DNA from: Berberis thunbergii
Taxonomy: Eukaryota; Streptophyta; Magnoliopsida; Ranunculales; Berberidaceae
Assembly: GCA_003290165.1 (NCBI GenBank)
Contig: QNQO01000196.1
Location: forward strand, 1,089,317-1,153,316
Length of the DNA: 64,000 bases
Direction: 5' to 3'
Shown here piece after piece: positions 1 to 10,310 of this stretch. Every line of letters begins with the position of its first letter. Positions within the stretch are counted from its first letter, which is position 1. The notes beneath the pieces are model-generated. The model did not search any database. It saw nothing but the letters and a program-made list of their open reading frames with translations, and was not told the DNA's origin. The position numbers were made by a program, and so were the translations under genes.

Positions 1-148
1 TTCTGAAATCATGTCCTAACTCTATCAGATATCCCTGACCTTCCTGCCTTATTGTTCGAAGCATAGACTTTAATGAAACCAAGCTCCGTCCCAAATAAGG
101 GTCTCCCTTGAGAGTGAGTGTTTCTAATCCCCTTCGAAATTTCAGTAT

Positions 149-1657
149 CTAATCCTTCCAGTTGATGGAGGTCGTACCCAATGTTTCCAACCACTGAACC
201 CCCAAAATGATATCCGAGCTTCCAAGCCCTAAAGGAAGGAAATCTTCCAATATTTCAATCCCTTGCAACATCAATTGAACACCCTGACAGATCCCACTTC
301 CCTTGACCGAGTCTCCCGATCCCATAGTTACTCCATAGACCCCAGTAGAAGTAACCAGTATTTCCAACTGTTCTACCAACTTACGTGACACAAAGTTGTG
401 CGTCACTCCACTGTCAATCAAAACCACCACCGGTTGACTCACAATTTCTCCCTCGATCTTCATAGTTTTTGGACTTGTTAGACCCATCACAGAACTTAGA
501 GAGACTTCTACTCCTTGGCTTATCTCTGCCACTTCCAACTCTTTTTGATCTTCCAACTTTGGATCTTCCTCTTCTTCCATTTCTCCATCGCCTTGTGCGA
601 TGAGGACGCAGATTTCCTTTCTCTTGCACCGATGTCCCGGCGAATACTTTTCATCACATTTGAAACAAAGGCCTTTCTCACGCTTAGCCTGGTACTCAGC
701 CTCTAAAATCCTTCGAACATCTCCCCTCTGCCATGAATTTCTCTCGGTCTCTCTAGAGTTTCCTGGATATCGATGAATGAATGAGTCTCTAACTAGAGAC
801 TTATCGTATTCTCTAGTACTTGTGGCTATCTGATGCCCTAATGGGCCTTGCTCAAATGATTTTGGCCCACTCCAAACTCGATTATGAGATTGTTGCAAGC
901 CCGGTCTATTGAAGCCTATTAAAGCCTGTTTTTCTTCCACCCTTTGGGCTAGCTCCATGGCCCGACCCAGATAACCCGGTTCTAACATCCTCACTTCTAC
1001 CCAAATTGCAGGCTTCAAACCATTGATGAATTTGCTTAGATGTACATCCTCAGTCAGGGCTTCTAATGGAGCTGCAAGTGTGTCGAACTTTCGTCTTTAA
1101 TCAGCCACGGATCCCTCTTGTCTAAGAGCAAGAAATTGCTCACACGAGGACCCTTCTTGATTTACCCTAAATTACTTCAATAGTAACTCTTTAAGTTATT
1201 CCCAAAACAAAATAGTTCTCCTTTTACTCTCCCATTGATACCAAAGTAGTGCATCTGATTCAAAAGAAATTACTGCTGCTTCAATTCTTTCTTCATTGTT
1301 GTATCTTTGGAAAGAAAAGAATCGTTCGGCCTTCAAGATCTAGCCATCTAGGCTTGTTCCATTAAAGATTGGCATCTCCAACCTTCTAGGTATCAACTTG
1401 ATATCCTTATGAAGAAGACCCACCCATCCCACCATTTGGACTCTGTGTCTCAGCATTAATTGGAGGAATTTGATCTCTCACTGTGGTAGAAGTTGTTTTC
1501 TGAGTTTCTTGTTGCATCTTCATTATTTGATCCAACCTTTGTATCACCTCTTGATAACCTCCTTTCAATGATTCTAATTGATCCTAAAATTTACCACAGA
1601 TTCTTCTATAGTTTCCATTATTGCATTAACAGTTGATCCAGCACCTTTTTCAGCCAT
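149..1657 (-). pseudogene. Ty3/gypsy gag-protease, broken
   Basis: Capsid/nucleocapsid precursor and aspartic protease of the retroelement. The apparent gag start is the ATG complementary to 1655-1657, just downstream of the PBS. Between there and 1018 the frame reads as recognisable gag (for example LEMPIFNG, AAVISFES, CEQFLALRQEGSVAD) but carries several stop codons. From 1018 to 149 the frame is open for 289 codons. It contains a CCHC-like zinc knuckle (CFKCDEKYSPGHRC) typical of plant gypsy gag, an acidic linker, and the protease active-site block LIDSGVTHNFVS with the catalytic DSG triplet. The usual A after DSG is V here. The stop codons make it non-functional as read. Confidence 0.82.
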
Positions 1658-1676
1658 TATTCCTCATAGACGGACG

Positions 1677-1688
1677 GCTCTGATACCA
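1677..1688 (-). other. Primer binding site (tRNA-iMet type)
   Basis: On the minus strand this reads TGGTATCAGAGC, the standard plant initiator-tRNA-Met primer binding site. Four bases separate it from the LTR end at 1693. It fixes the element's orientation and the LTR boundary. Confidence 0.9.
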
Positions 1689-1692
1689 ATTT

Positions 1693-2249
1693 TGATACGA
1701 TCTGACTCGTTTTCTGTAATGTTCTGCAGGATGGAAGCACCTAATTCAGATCAACTGACAGAAATCAATACAAGAATTGGACTAATCTCACAGAGTTAGC
1801 ACTGCTGGACAGAGAAATGCAAAGAAAGAGTGTTGAGTTTGCAAATGTAAACATCCAGATTGATAGTAACAAAGAAAAGATTGTATTGAAAGATAGGAAG
1901 ACAATTCAAGATGTCCAATCGCCCAGAGAGCTAATGCTCAAATGTACAAACTGTTTACAAATCAATTCCCCTTCTACCCATGTTCTCCTCTTATTTATAT
2001 CAGTAGTTTACATTTACTCCTAATTCCCATTACAACCACTTGCACAGAATATTAACAGAGCAACTAACAGATAAAACTATTAGTCTATAAGAGTACCTAA
2101 CAGAGCAACTACAGCCACACACTACAGACACCAATTGCAACACAATGCAGAGCACCATAACAGCTTGGATTCATTTGCACAGCACCATAACAACCTGGAT
2201 TCATTTGTTCTTCCTTCTTGTATAAGTAAATCTTATCGGAGGTCTATCA
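1693..2249 (-). repeat. 5' LTR of the Ty3/gypsy element
   Basis: About 557 bp. Read on the minus strand it starts TGATA at 2249 and ends TATCA at 1693, a perfect 5-bp terminal inverted repeat next to the PBS. An internal TATA-like TATAAATA on the minus strand lies near 1989-1996 and could be its promoter. The five bases right of the LTR (TCGGC, 2250-2254) are the predicted target duplication. Confidence 0.85.
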
Positions 2250-4505
2250 TCGGCAAATATGTTGGCTTCTCTGTACACAACTAAATTTTGCCTCTTCTAA
2301 CTGGTTTTGGTAGTCTTTGATCTTGTCAACTATATTCCAATACTTCCAATGGACTATCCTTGGTTTCTGAATACAGTCAATAGCACCTTTGGAGTCACTT
2401 TGAATCCATATCCTGTTCATATCATTTCCAATGCAAAACTTCATTCCCTACAATACAGCATACAACTCTATTCCCATGATGTCTCTTAAGTTAATCGTGG
2501 CACAAAACATTAGAACCACTTCACTAAAATTGTTTCTGATAACACCACCATAGCCTGCTCTATTCACACTAAGATCTCCATCTGTATACAAGCACCTCTA
2601 GTCACGGAGAGGGGGTCCCATTTAGTGAGAGTGAAACCAAGTTCACATAACTGTGCATCAATGCCCCATTTTCTAAAAGTAATCCAGTCTGCCTTCTGAA
2701 TGTCGTTCTTGTTTTTTGCTGCATAAACCATATTTATTTACTCACAAATAACTCTGAACACACTGTCAACCGAACTCTGCATACCATTGAAGCATCTGTC
2801 ATTTCTTTCCTTCCACAGATTGTTCACTGTCACTTGAGTGAATGTGTGTTGCAATTCTCAACTCCTAACTGATTTGCATTCCTTTAGTAGCCATTTCCAT
2901 TCTGTTAGGTATGAACAACCAACTCTTCTTATACCAATCCCGTTTAGCCCTTTGATCCATACTGGTTTAGTATATTGGCAAAACAAGTGTTGTATAGAAT
3001 CAATGCCATTACTGCAGAGTAAGCAGGCGGTGCTAACATTCATTCACCTTCTCTGAAGCTTATCTTTGGTTTGCAAAGCTCCAGTAAACAGTTGCCACAA
3101 TAAATTTACACCTTTGCAGGATTAGCCCACCCCACACAAGTTCATTCCAATTCACTATTATATTCCTAGTTCTCAAGCTTTCATACGCATTAGCAATAGA
3201 GTACTCTCCCCTCACTTACTCCATCATCACCAAAGTATTTTTCCTTCAAGGAGAAGGGTGTTGTGTCTCCTGAAGACTCCCCCATAAGGCTTGCACAATG
3301 TTGTTGCTGTTTGGAGGAGTAACGCATCTTGTGTTGTCAACAATCTCTGCTACTCTCATATTATTCCTGAAATGGATGTTGTTTTTCACCTCAATACTCA
3401 TTTCTTGGATAATCCCCATGTTATGCCAAGGATCATGCCACATGCTCGTACCATGCCCATCACCAATCACCATTCTGCATTTAGCGTGCACCCATTTCCT
3501 GCTCCCTAGAAATTTTCGTCCGAGCCCATGAACAATCAGCAAGCTCAATCATAGTCCAAAAGTATCCTTGTTTAATCAAGTGTTTTACAACTCATTCAAC
3601 CCACAGAGTTTTGTATTTCTTAGCTAAACTGAAAACAGCCTACTGACTACAGCTTTATTCCATAAATTTATGCTTTGAAGCCCCAAACCTCCTTCTTATT
3701 TAGGGGTACAAACTTTGCTCCACCTTATAGGGTACATTTTGTGACCTTGCCCATGACAAAACCATAGAAAGTCTCTACAAACTTTGATAATTTGGTGAAT
3801 AATAGTTTTAGGCAGCACAAAGATTTTGTTCTAGTAGATGTGAAATGATTGGAGAACTGATTGGATAAGTTCTAATCTCCAAGCATGGGATAAGAGCTTT
3901 GCTTTCCAGACTTGAGTTTTTATTTTCATTCTCTCTACCAAAGGCATGCAGTCATTAGTGGATAGCCTAGTGGCAATAAAGGGCAGCCCAAGATACTTCA
4001 AAGGCAATTTCCCTGAATTCATGTTGAGGATGTCAAGCATTTCATTCTGCTCAAGCTGGCTCATACCATTACCTATAATAACAGACTTATTGGGATTCAT
4101 CCTAAGGCCAGCCATGGAGTGGAACTTAGTAAACATTTATCTGAGGCAATGAGTTGTTTTAGCACCTCCTTTAGCGAACACTGGGAGATCATCCGCAAAG
4201 CACAAGTGAGTAACAAGCGGATTCCTGCATTTGGGATGCAACTTAAAATTTCCTTCTTGCACTTCTTTGACAATCATAGCCCCTAAGGTCTCCATGACCA
4301 TGACAAACAAAGGAGGAAAGAGAGAGTATCCTTGTCTCAACCCTCTCCTCCTCTGAAAATAACCAAATTAGAATAGAAAACATAGGGGTAGTCTGCAACA
4401 TTCAATCCACTTCCTCATGGTGGCAGGAAACTTCAATTTATCAAGAACTTCCATAACAAATCTCCAGTAAACGGAATCATAAGCCTTGTGTAAGTCAACA
4501 AACGA
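2250..4505 (-). pseudogene. LINE reverse transcriptase - zf-RVT - RNase H, broken
   Basis: ORF2 remnant of the LINE. Visible blocks in order: RT motif A (VDLHKAYDSVYW, about 4495-4455), the block RQGYSLFPPLFVMVMETL with HLCFADD (4140-4340; normally FADD, the RT active site), the block GLRMNPNKS with LPLKYLGLPF (3950-4100), a GDG..W.DPW block (3380-3480), a CLLC...HLF..C zinc motif (2900-3040), and RNase H with IQSDSKGAIDCI (2370-2440) running into VYREANIFAD. Numerous frameshifts and stops separate the blocks. The last codons stop exactly where the LTR begins. Confidence 0.85.
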
Positions 4506-4520
4506 GCATCATCCATCTTT

Positions 4521-5660
4521 TCAATACCTATCTTTGGCACTCTTATTCTGACAGTTGACTTGTTCATGATTATCGTTTTTTTCATTCTCTATTATTTCAC
4601 AATTCATTATATCTCCATGTTCCTCATTGAGTTGCTCAAATATGTTTCCAATACCTATCTTCAATGGTGTTTTTTCAATACCTCCACTGTCATCTTGCAT
4701 CCTCTCTTTCCCTTGAACAACCTGCCATGGTACTTCTTCCCGATCGCCTATGTTTGATTTCCCACATTGTAATTCTTTGATTTCCACACCTGGAACTTGT
4801 ATGCCCAAACGGGCAGCTCTTCAAACACCTTTGGGGCTTCCACAAATATTCAAGCAATATCTCCAAACCTCGTGCATCTTAGAGAAGTTTGAGGCTATGA
4901 AGAAGTTTTTTGCTTGCATCAATCTCTACACAAATATTAGCAAACAAAACACTAGTCTGCTTCTTTCCTCAGTTGGTTTATCCATGCATATTGGGTTCAA
5001 CCCTTTTGTTGACCAGTATTGTTTAGGGTATAAACTGTGTGAAATCTCACCCATATGGGTATTTTGGAGAATTTGCCTTTCTTCTTCTCAACATCTTTTT
5101 CCCAAGGCCTGATCATGAGCAACTTACCTCCTCCGATGTAAACATTTCCACCTTCTAATGCTTTTTGTTTATCACTCTCCTCTGAGAATTTGAAATAAAA
5201 GATAACTCCATGAGTTGTGATTTCTAATGAACAAACCTTTGACTTTCCACTTTCTCTTGATTGCGTCGCTAACGATTGGGAACGGAAGTTTTCTATCTAT
5301 GAAGGACCTAGCCAGATATGAGCTCCAAATGTCTACTCCGTTTATTTCAGCTTATGTAGGGAGTAACCCTACTCACACATTATACTTCGGTTGGAAGTAC
5401 TCCATTCTGACCGTGTTGGCTGAGCCTTTGCTTTGAGAGAATAGTGTTTTCCATGGGGCATCAGCTTTCAGTGGTTCTTGTTTCTCTGAAATTTTATCCC
5501 TCACATACCCCATTTTTCTCATTTATAGTAACCTCTTCTTCCCCACCAAATTTAGGATCATTCTCTCCTTCAGTGATGGTGTTCGCCTCCTACACCACTA
5601 GCTGGAGGGCATTTCCCTCCTCCGGCACACTACCATGGCCGGAGGGGAGGTCAGATCTAC
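4521..5660 (-). pseudogene. LINE ORF1 (DUF4283 gag-like), broken
   Basis: The minus-strand translation of 5110-5430 gives LARSFIDRKLPFPIVSDAIK, then a one-base shift, then KALEGGNVYIGGGKLLMIRPW and KIPIWVRFHTVYTLNN. This is the conserved DUF4283 layout of plant LINE ORF1 and related proteins. Toward 4521 it becomes a poorly conserved, E/K/N-rich tail (95 open codons). Upstream, at 5560-5660, an acidic stretch probably represents the N terminus. The frame is shifted at least twice, so no intact protein is encoded. Confidence 0.72.
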
Positions 5661-5800
5661 CCTAAGTTTGAGTTAATCTCCACATCTGAGAGATCAGTGT
5701 ATCTCTTTCATCTAGCCAGAGCTGAACAAGAGAGATCTCAGAGCAAGTGGGAAAGTTTTCCCCATCTTGAGGTTAAAGATGACTATTTTTAACAAAATCA

Positions 5801-5984
5801 AAAAAATTTCTTAGCAGCTCCCCCTAAGAAAATATTTCCACAATTTTCTAACAAACCAAGCATCACAAAATTCATGTTCTTGTTCTGTCCTTCTCCCTTT
5901 TTACTTTTGGGAAATTTTCCTTGAAATCAAACTCACTAATATTAGTGAGGAGATGCTTCAGCCGCTTCTATACTATGAGGCTAT
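5801..5984. other. Spacer between LINE and DUF295 pseudogene
   Basis: AT-rich spacer. It probably contains the LINE 5' end and the 3' flank of the F-box pseudogene. No motif is recognised. Confidence 0.4.
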
Positions 5985-6643
5985 GCTATGAATTTTTATA
6001 TTTTTCATAAGAAACTCAATTCCATCTTTTGCAAATTGCACAACACAAAAATGGGAAACCTTAAATGGTGTGATCCAAATACTGTGTTCCCATTGAAAGG
6101 ACTGCCATCTTTTATATGGTGCATCACTTGTGCAATGTCTCTTGTCTCTTTGGAAGGATTAATGACGAAATGCAATTTACTTTTAATTCCAACCTAATTT
6201 GAAAACAAAAGAGAGAAAGATGTGAGCCGGATTAATAGTGTATGGTTAGGTAGGCTTTCCATCTTCAACCATTACTTTGTACTTTGGTCTAGTTTGAATA
6301 TCAGGTAAGGCCTACTGGTACCAAAAAATAGCAAGAACTCTCTTAATGATTCAACTAGGTAGTGTGTACCTCCTTGACCAATTAATTAATTCAGGAGGTG
6401 ATAATTGATTTGTTTGGCTATCGGATGTGGAGAATTATCGTAACCATAGTCAATAACATCACATACACTTTTACCGTTGACATCCATATCGTAGAATTGA
6501 TCATCCACACAGGTGAGATCAGTAGTATATTCATATTTCCTCCAGGAATCTCCAACTTGAGTCCAATGAGCATCCCCAAGGTTACAAAATACTAGTTGTT
6601 TCAAACACAAGGCAATGAAAATGTTATTTGAGGATGCTGGATT

Positions 6644-6816
6644 GAGAAATTCTAAATGGAGAGGAAGTGGGCGAGGGAGGGAGAGAGGGGACCGCCCATC
6701 CCCCCTTGGGATGCGTGCATAAAAATGACGATGCACATCTCCAGGGGGATGGGCGGTCCCCTCTCTCCCTCCCTCGCTGATTTCCTTGCCCGCTTCCTCG
6801 TTGTGTAGAACAGCTC
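6644..6816. mobile_element. Hairpin MITE, copy A (MULE-like)
   Basis: A 173-bp near-palindrome. It starts GAGAAATTCTAAATGG and ends with the related inverted sequence. The arms are purine-rich (GCGAGGGAGGGAGAG) around a short loop near 6710-6740. Flanks are TGCTGGATT (6635-6643) and TGCTGAATT (6817-6825), a 9-bp target duplication with one mismatch. It sits inside the DUF295 coding region, and deleting it plus one flank restores the frame. Confidence 0.85.
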
Positions 6817-7065
6817 TGCTGAATTTGATGGTAACACTTCTCCACATATAAAACTTTTAGTCCGATAAAACTATTAATCCACGTGGATGTCAGGAGAATA
6901 AGATGCAATTTTTCTCTTGTAAGGAGATTTTTTACAACAATAATTTTGCGGTTGTAATCTACCATGGACAGCCAAGCCTTATGCAATCCAAACCAGTACT
7001 ACATTCTACGAATGTTATCATCAATCTTCTATAGCAGCACACAACTATAAATTTGGTGTTCATTG

Positions 7066-7730
7066 TATTGCGCCTCACGAAAGTGTAACCAAACGGAACA
7101 CAACTAATACATAGGTGTTGTAGAAATTAACCAATCCAACAATCCAAACAAAGCGATGCAAAGTGAACAATAAAAACGTACCAATTTAACATGAATCGAC
7201 AAAATTGCTATGTCCACCAAACAAACAAAAGAAGCTTCACTATACATGAAAAGACTACATCAAGCAACTATTTGTTTACTCCCACACACGTCGAATGTGT
7301 CACATAAACACGTCAAAGACGTTACACAATCTTCTCTCTCTAACTAGAAGAACCTCCAACTAGAAGATATTCTTCAACGAGAAGCTTCTTCAACACACTA
7401 TAAGGGTTGCTCTCAAAAACTTTCTAAGAATTCTTCAACATCTGGATCAATTTTTTTATCCAATTTCTTGATGCTCTTTTTGGATCTCTAAGCCTTAATA
7501 CTAGGTCATATTTATAGGAGAGGGAGGCAGGCTTGTGGTAGGATTACTTGGCTTGCACTCCAAGTAATTGGAATTCGAAACCAACTTGAAAAAGAAATTA
7601 TTTCCTAAATATTTTATCTTCTAAAAGATCTAGATACAAATTCTAAATGATTTAGAAATACCAAATTCAAGAAATAGAAAATTCTAAAGAACCACAAATT
7701 TCCATTTCCCACCACTTTCTATTTCCAACA
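7066..7730 (-). repeat. 3' LTR of the Copia element
   Basis: About 665 bp, homologous to 9532-10163. Shared landmarks include ACACAACTAATA/ACGCAACTGATA near the inner edge, the block of AACTAGAAGA repeats, and the outer end TTTCCAACA (TGTTGGAAATAG on the minus strand). It has diverged by many substitutions and short indels. Confidence 0.82.
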
Positions 7731-8290
7731 ATTCTCTATCTCGATTAAGATTTCACAAATCTAAGCCGGCCATGAGCAAATTCACAGCACCACAATAAAC
7801 GAGCATCGTCCATCTTTTCCCTATACACCTCGAAAGGGTTCCTCCCCTAAGGGCCTAAATTCTACGAATGACCTAATCACCAACGAACATAAGCAACCAA
7901 ATACTGATCATCCAAAACGAGAGCATCACCCCTTCAAATGCGCCCAAGGGTGCCATGCACCTGAATGTGTTGAAAACAACAAAGCAACTCCACCTTGGCT
8001 AAGATGGAGTTTCAAATCAGACCTTCCAAGAACACAATTACCCATGTTGCAGATTTTCAAATCTTCCAACAACTTCTTCAACTCATGCAAAACATTCTCA
8101 CCTATACAACCACTATGTCGGTGCTAAATCCTCGAAGTATCCAAACAAACATCCTTCGAGCTATCACTAACCCCAACATAAGAAAAAACATTGGGCTATC
8201 AACAACACAAGTAGTTCCACCACATTCCACTTTTTGACCACCCATAACAGTACTCCCCATAAGGAATACAAGTTGACCTACCGATTAGCT
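7731..8290 (-). other. Copia 3' internal non-coding region
   Basis: Joins the protease remnant to the 3' LTR. On the minus strand the purine-rich GAGATAGAGAAT directly before TGTTGG is a plausible polypurine tract. No reading frame with pol motifs is visible, so the pol deletion lies here. The stretch at 7798-7819 matches one at the LINE deletion junction (4501-4522). Confidence 0.6.
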
Positions 8291-8299
8291 TTCAAAATT

Positions 8300-9449
8300 A
8301 CTAGTGCACTAAAAACAATCATTAGAGCTCCACCACTATCGTAACCTTATAACCTACGGACTCTAATCTACTAACTGTCAAGTTCGGTACAAACCGAACA
8401 TCATTCAATACATGAACACGTCCATTGTGCAACTTCAACTTGATTTTATCTATCCCCAAATTTTGCATCTATTGTTGTTGTTGTACGAACAACTCTGTCA
8501 CCCATCTCTCTAACGATAAAGAATCAGTCCTATGAGGATACATGTGATAAGTAGAACCCGAATCAATAATCCATTCCTTAGTAGAATTGACCAATACTGA
8601 ACTCGGCAAAGTAAATACATCATCATCATCTTAATCAAACTCGTGCACCACATTCGCATCTGACTTCTATTTTTTTTCTTTTTCATAGCAACTTTCAAAT
8701 TCTTCAGTCAACCTTCCAATGGTCCTTCTTGTGACGGTAGGCACATTCATCATCTAGCAAAAACCTTTTGTCTATAGATTTTTCTTTCGACTGCCACTTA
8801 CCAAAATTCTCAGATATTTCCCTTCCAACTAATGCTTCAGACACCTCATCCATGTGGACCTTGAGATCCAGCATCCTATACTCATAATGAGTCAATGCAA
8901 TAGAAATCTCATCATAATTGAGTTCTTCCTTTCCTATCAACAATGTTGTCACGAAATGTTTATATTCTTTTGGAATGAAGTTCAAAAGCACAAAGCATTA
9001 TCATTTTCTTTAAGATCAATGGTCGACAATTAGCTTATTGAACTCATCCAAGTACTCAGACAGCGTAATACCATTTTCATATTCATCTTAAACAACTTCT
9101 TCATGAAAAGGATCTTGTTTAGTATATTCTTCTTCATATATTTGTCCTTCAGTTTTTTCCCTAGAGTCTTAGCGAGTTTTCCCTTCATAACAAATTGTTT
9201 TTGATCCTTTGCCAAACACAGACGTATGGTTCCATATGCTTGCCCATTCAACTTGTTCCAATCCGGATCTGTCATCTTCTCCAGCTTATCACCCAAAGCA
9301 TCCACCCAACTTTCGTTCACTTGCACGTCTAGGACTTCACATTGCAACATGTTCAAGTTATTCCTCTCATTGAACTTCTCAACATCGAACTTCCCGAATG
9401 TAACAGTAATTACTTTGGAATTCAAACTTGAACTTGACGCATCTGCCAT
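8300..9449 (-). pseudogene. Copia gag and protease, broken
   Basis: Gag probably starts at the ATG complementary to 9447-9449 (MADASSSSLNSK). It shows the UBN2-type gag layout: KFDVEKFNERNN, LEKMTDPDWNKLNGQAYGTI, LCLAKDQ. After shifts come FIPKEYKHFVTTLLIGKEEL and a zinc-knuckle remnant ECAYRHKKDHW, in which a conserved C is R and a G is D. Protease follows at about 8500-8590 as WIIDSGSTYHMYP, the plant Copia DSG/STYHM block. Several frameshifts and stops are present. Confidence 0.82.
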
Positions 9450-9516
9450 GTTTTTCAGCATCCATATACGAACCACTTGCTTACGCACCTCCAAATGAAT
9501 CCCAGGAACACCAAGA

Positions 9517-9528
9517 GCTCTAATACTA
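9517..9528 (-). other. Copia primer binding site
   Basis: Reads TAGTATTAGAGC on the minus strand, two changes from the iMet consensus TGGTATCAGAGC, and lies just inside the right-hand LTR. Confidence 0.7.
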
Positions 9529-9531
9529 ATT

Positions 9532-10163
9532 TGTAAAGCCAAGGCATTACCAAGCGGAACGCAACTGATAACTGTTGTAGAAAATAAGCAATAGCACAAT
9601 CCAAACAAAGCAATGCAAATTATACAATAAACACATACCAATTTAATGTTGAAAAAAGTATACCAATCGAGCAATTTTTGCTTCCTCCCACACATGTCGA
9701 AGGTTTCACACAAACACATCAAAGATGCTACACAATCTTCTCTATCCAACTAGAAGAACCTTCAACTAGAAAATGTTCTTTAACAAAAAGCTTAATCAGC
9801 AAACTACAAGGAATGTTCTCAAAAACATCAATTTCCATTTCAATTTGTTATTTTCTTCAATTTCTAGATTTCTAAGCCTACAATACTAGGTCTTGTTTAT
9901 AGGAGAGGGAGTTAGGCTTGTGGTGGGATTACTTGGCTTGGATTCCAATCAATTGGAATTGGAAGCCAACTTAAAAATGAAATTATTTCCTAAATATTTC
10001 ATCTTCTAGAAGACCTAGAAACACAAATTCTAAAAGATTTAGAAATACCAAATTCTAGAAAATATTTGGTTTCCCAAAATTGTACAAATTTCAAGAATAT
10101 TTTAAATCCTTCACATGGTAGAAAAACATCAATTTCCATTTCTTGCCACTTCTATTTCGACCA
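9532..10163 (-). repeat. 5' LTR of the Copia element
   Basis: 632 bp, paired with the left LTR. Ends are TGTAAAGCC (9532) and TTTCGACCA (10163). The PBS directly inside it shows that this is the 5' LTR of a minus-strand element. Confidence 0.82.
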
Positions 10164-10310
10164 CATTGAACATGTTGACAAATACTTAAAATATTTTGAC
10201 TCATTAGGTTGGTCCTCATAATAAATGCGTACATCCAAGGAAGAGATTATGAGTATCTCTAAAGCAATAGATTTCCATGACCTAAAAACATCATTTGGAA
10301 GTCAAGTTCG

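Larger units (their letters stand above)
1..2249 (-). mobile_element. Ty3/gypsy LTR retrotransposon, 5' part
   Basis: An LTR (1693-2249), an initiator-Met-type primer binding site (1677-1688), and a gag-protease reading region run in order on the minus strand and leave the window at position 1. The order 5' LTR, PBS, gag, protease is that of a Ty3/gypsy element. The right edge abuts LINE sequence exactly at 2249/2250, so this element is nested in the LINE. The 3' LTR and the rest of pol should lie left of the window. Confidence 0.88.
2250..5800 (-). mobile_element. LINE (L1 type), internally deleted
   Basis: From right to left on the minus strand: a DUF4283-type ORF1/gag domain (about 5110-5430), a reverse transcriptase that begins only at motif A (about 4500), the RT thumb/connection, a zf-RVT cysteine motif and a terminal RNase H. 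The apurinic endonuclease and RT fingers that normally lie between ORF1 and motif A are missing, because ORF1 and motif A are only about 500 bp apart. The RNase H end is interrupted at 2249/2250 by the gypsy LTR; the remainder should lie beyond the left edge. The 5' limit near 5800 is approximate. Confidence 0.82.
7066..10163 (-). mobile_element. Ty1/copia element, pol deleted
   Basis: Two direct terminal repeats (about 7066-7730 and 9532-10163) flank gag and protease remains. Both begin TGTTGG/TGGTCG-like on the minus strand, and a PBS follows the right-hand one. CATTG occurs on both outer sides (7061-7065, 10164-10168) and is the likely 5-bp target duplication, with the terminal TG of the left LTR overlapped or lost. 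Integrase, RT and RNase H are absent: the protease runs almost directly into 3' non-coding sequence. This is a non-autonomous deletion derivative. The two LTRs differ at many positions, so the insertion is not recent. Confidence 0.85.
5985..10310 (-). pseudogene. F-box/DUF295 protein pseudogene, split by Copia and a MITE
   Basis: Two host-gene parts lie on either side of the Copia element. Right part (10164-10310): FRSWKSIALE reads as the end of an F-box motif. Left part (about 5985-7065): KAWLSMVDYNRKIIVVK, then across the MITE VLPSNSASSNNIFIALCL, then LVFCNLGDAHWTQVGDSW and CVDDQFYDMDVNGKSVCD. These are the conserved blocks of the DUF295 C-terminal domain. F-box/DUF295 proteins are a fast-expanding plant family of putative SCF substrate adaptors. 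Removing the Copia with one CATTG and the MITE with one 9-bp repeat rejoins the frame. Stops and shifts elsewhere show the gene was already decaying. The far 3' part (5985-6380) is only tentatively part of it. Confidence 0.75.

Noticed and set aside
6386..6847. 153-cod on open frame on the minus strand
   Set aside because: It runs through hairpin MITE copy A by chance. Only its C-terminal part is DUF295.
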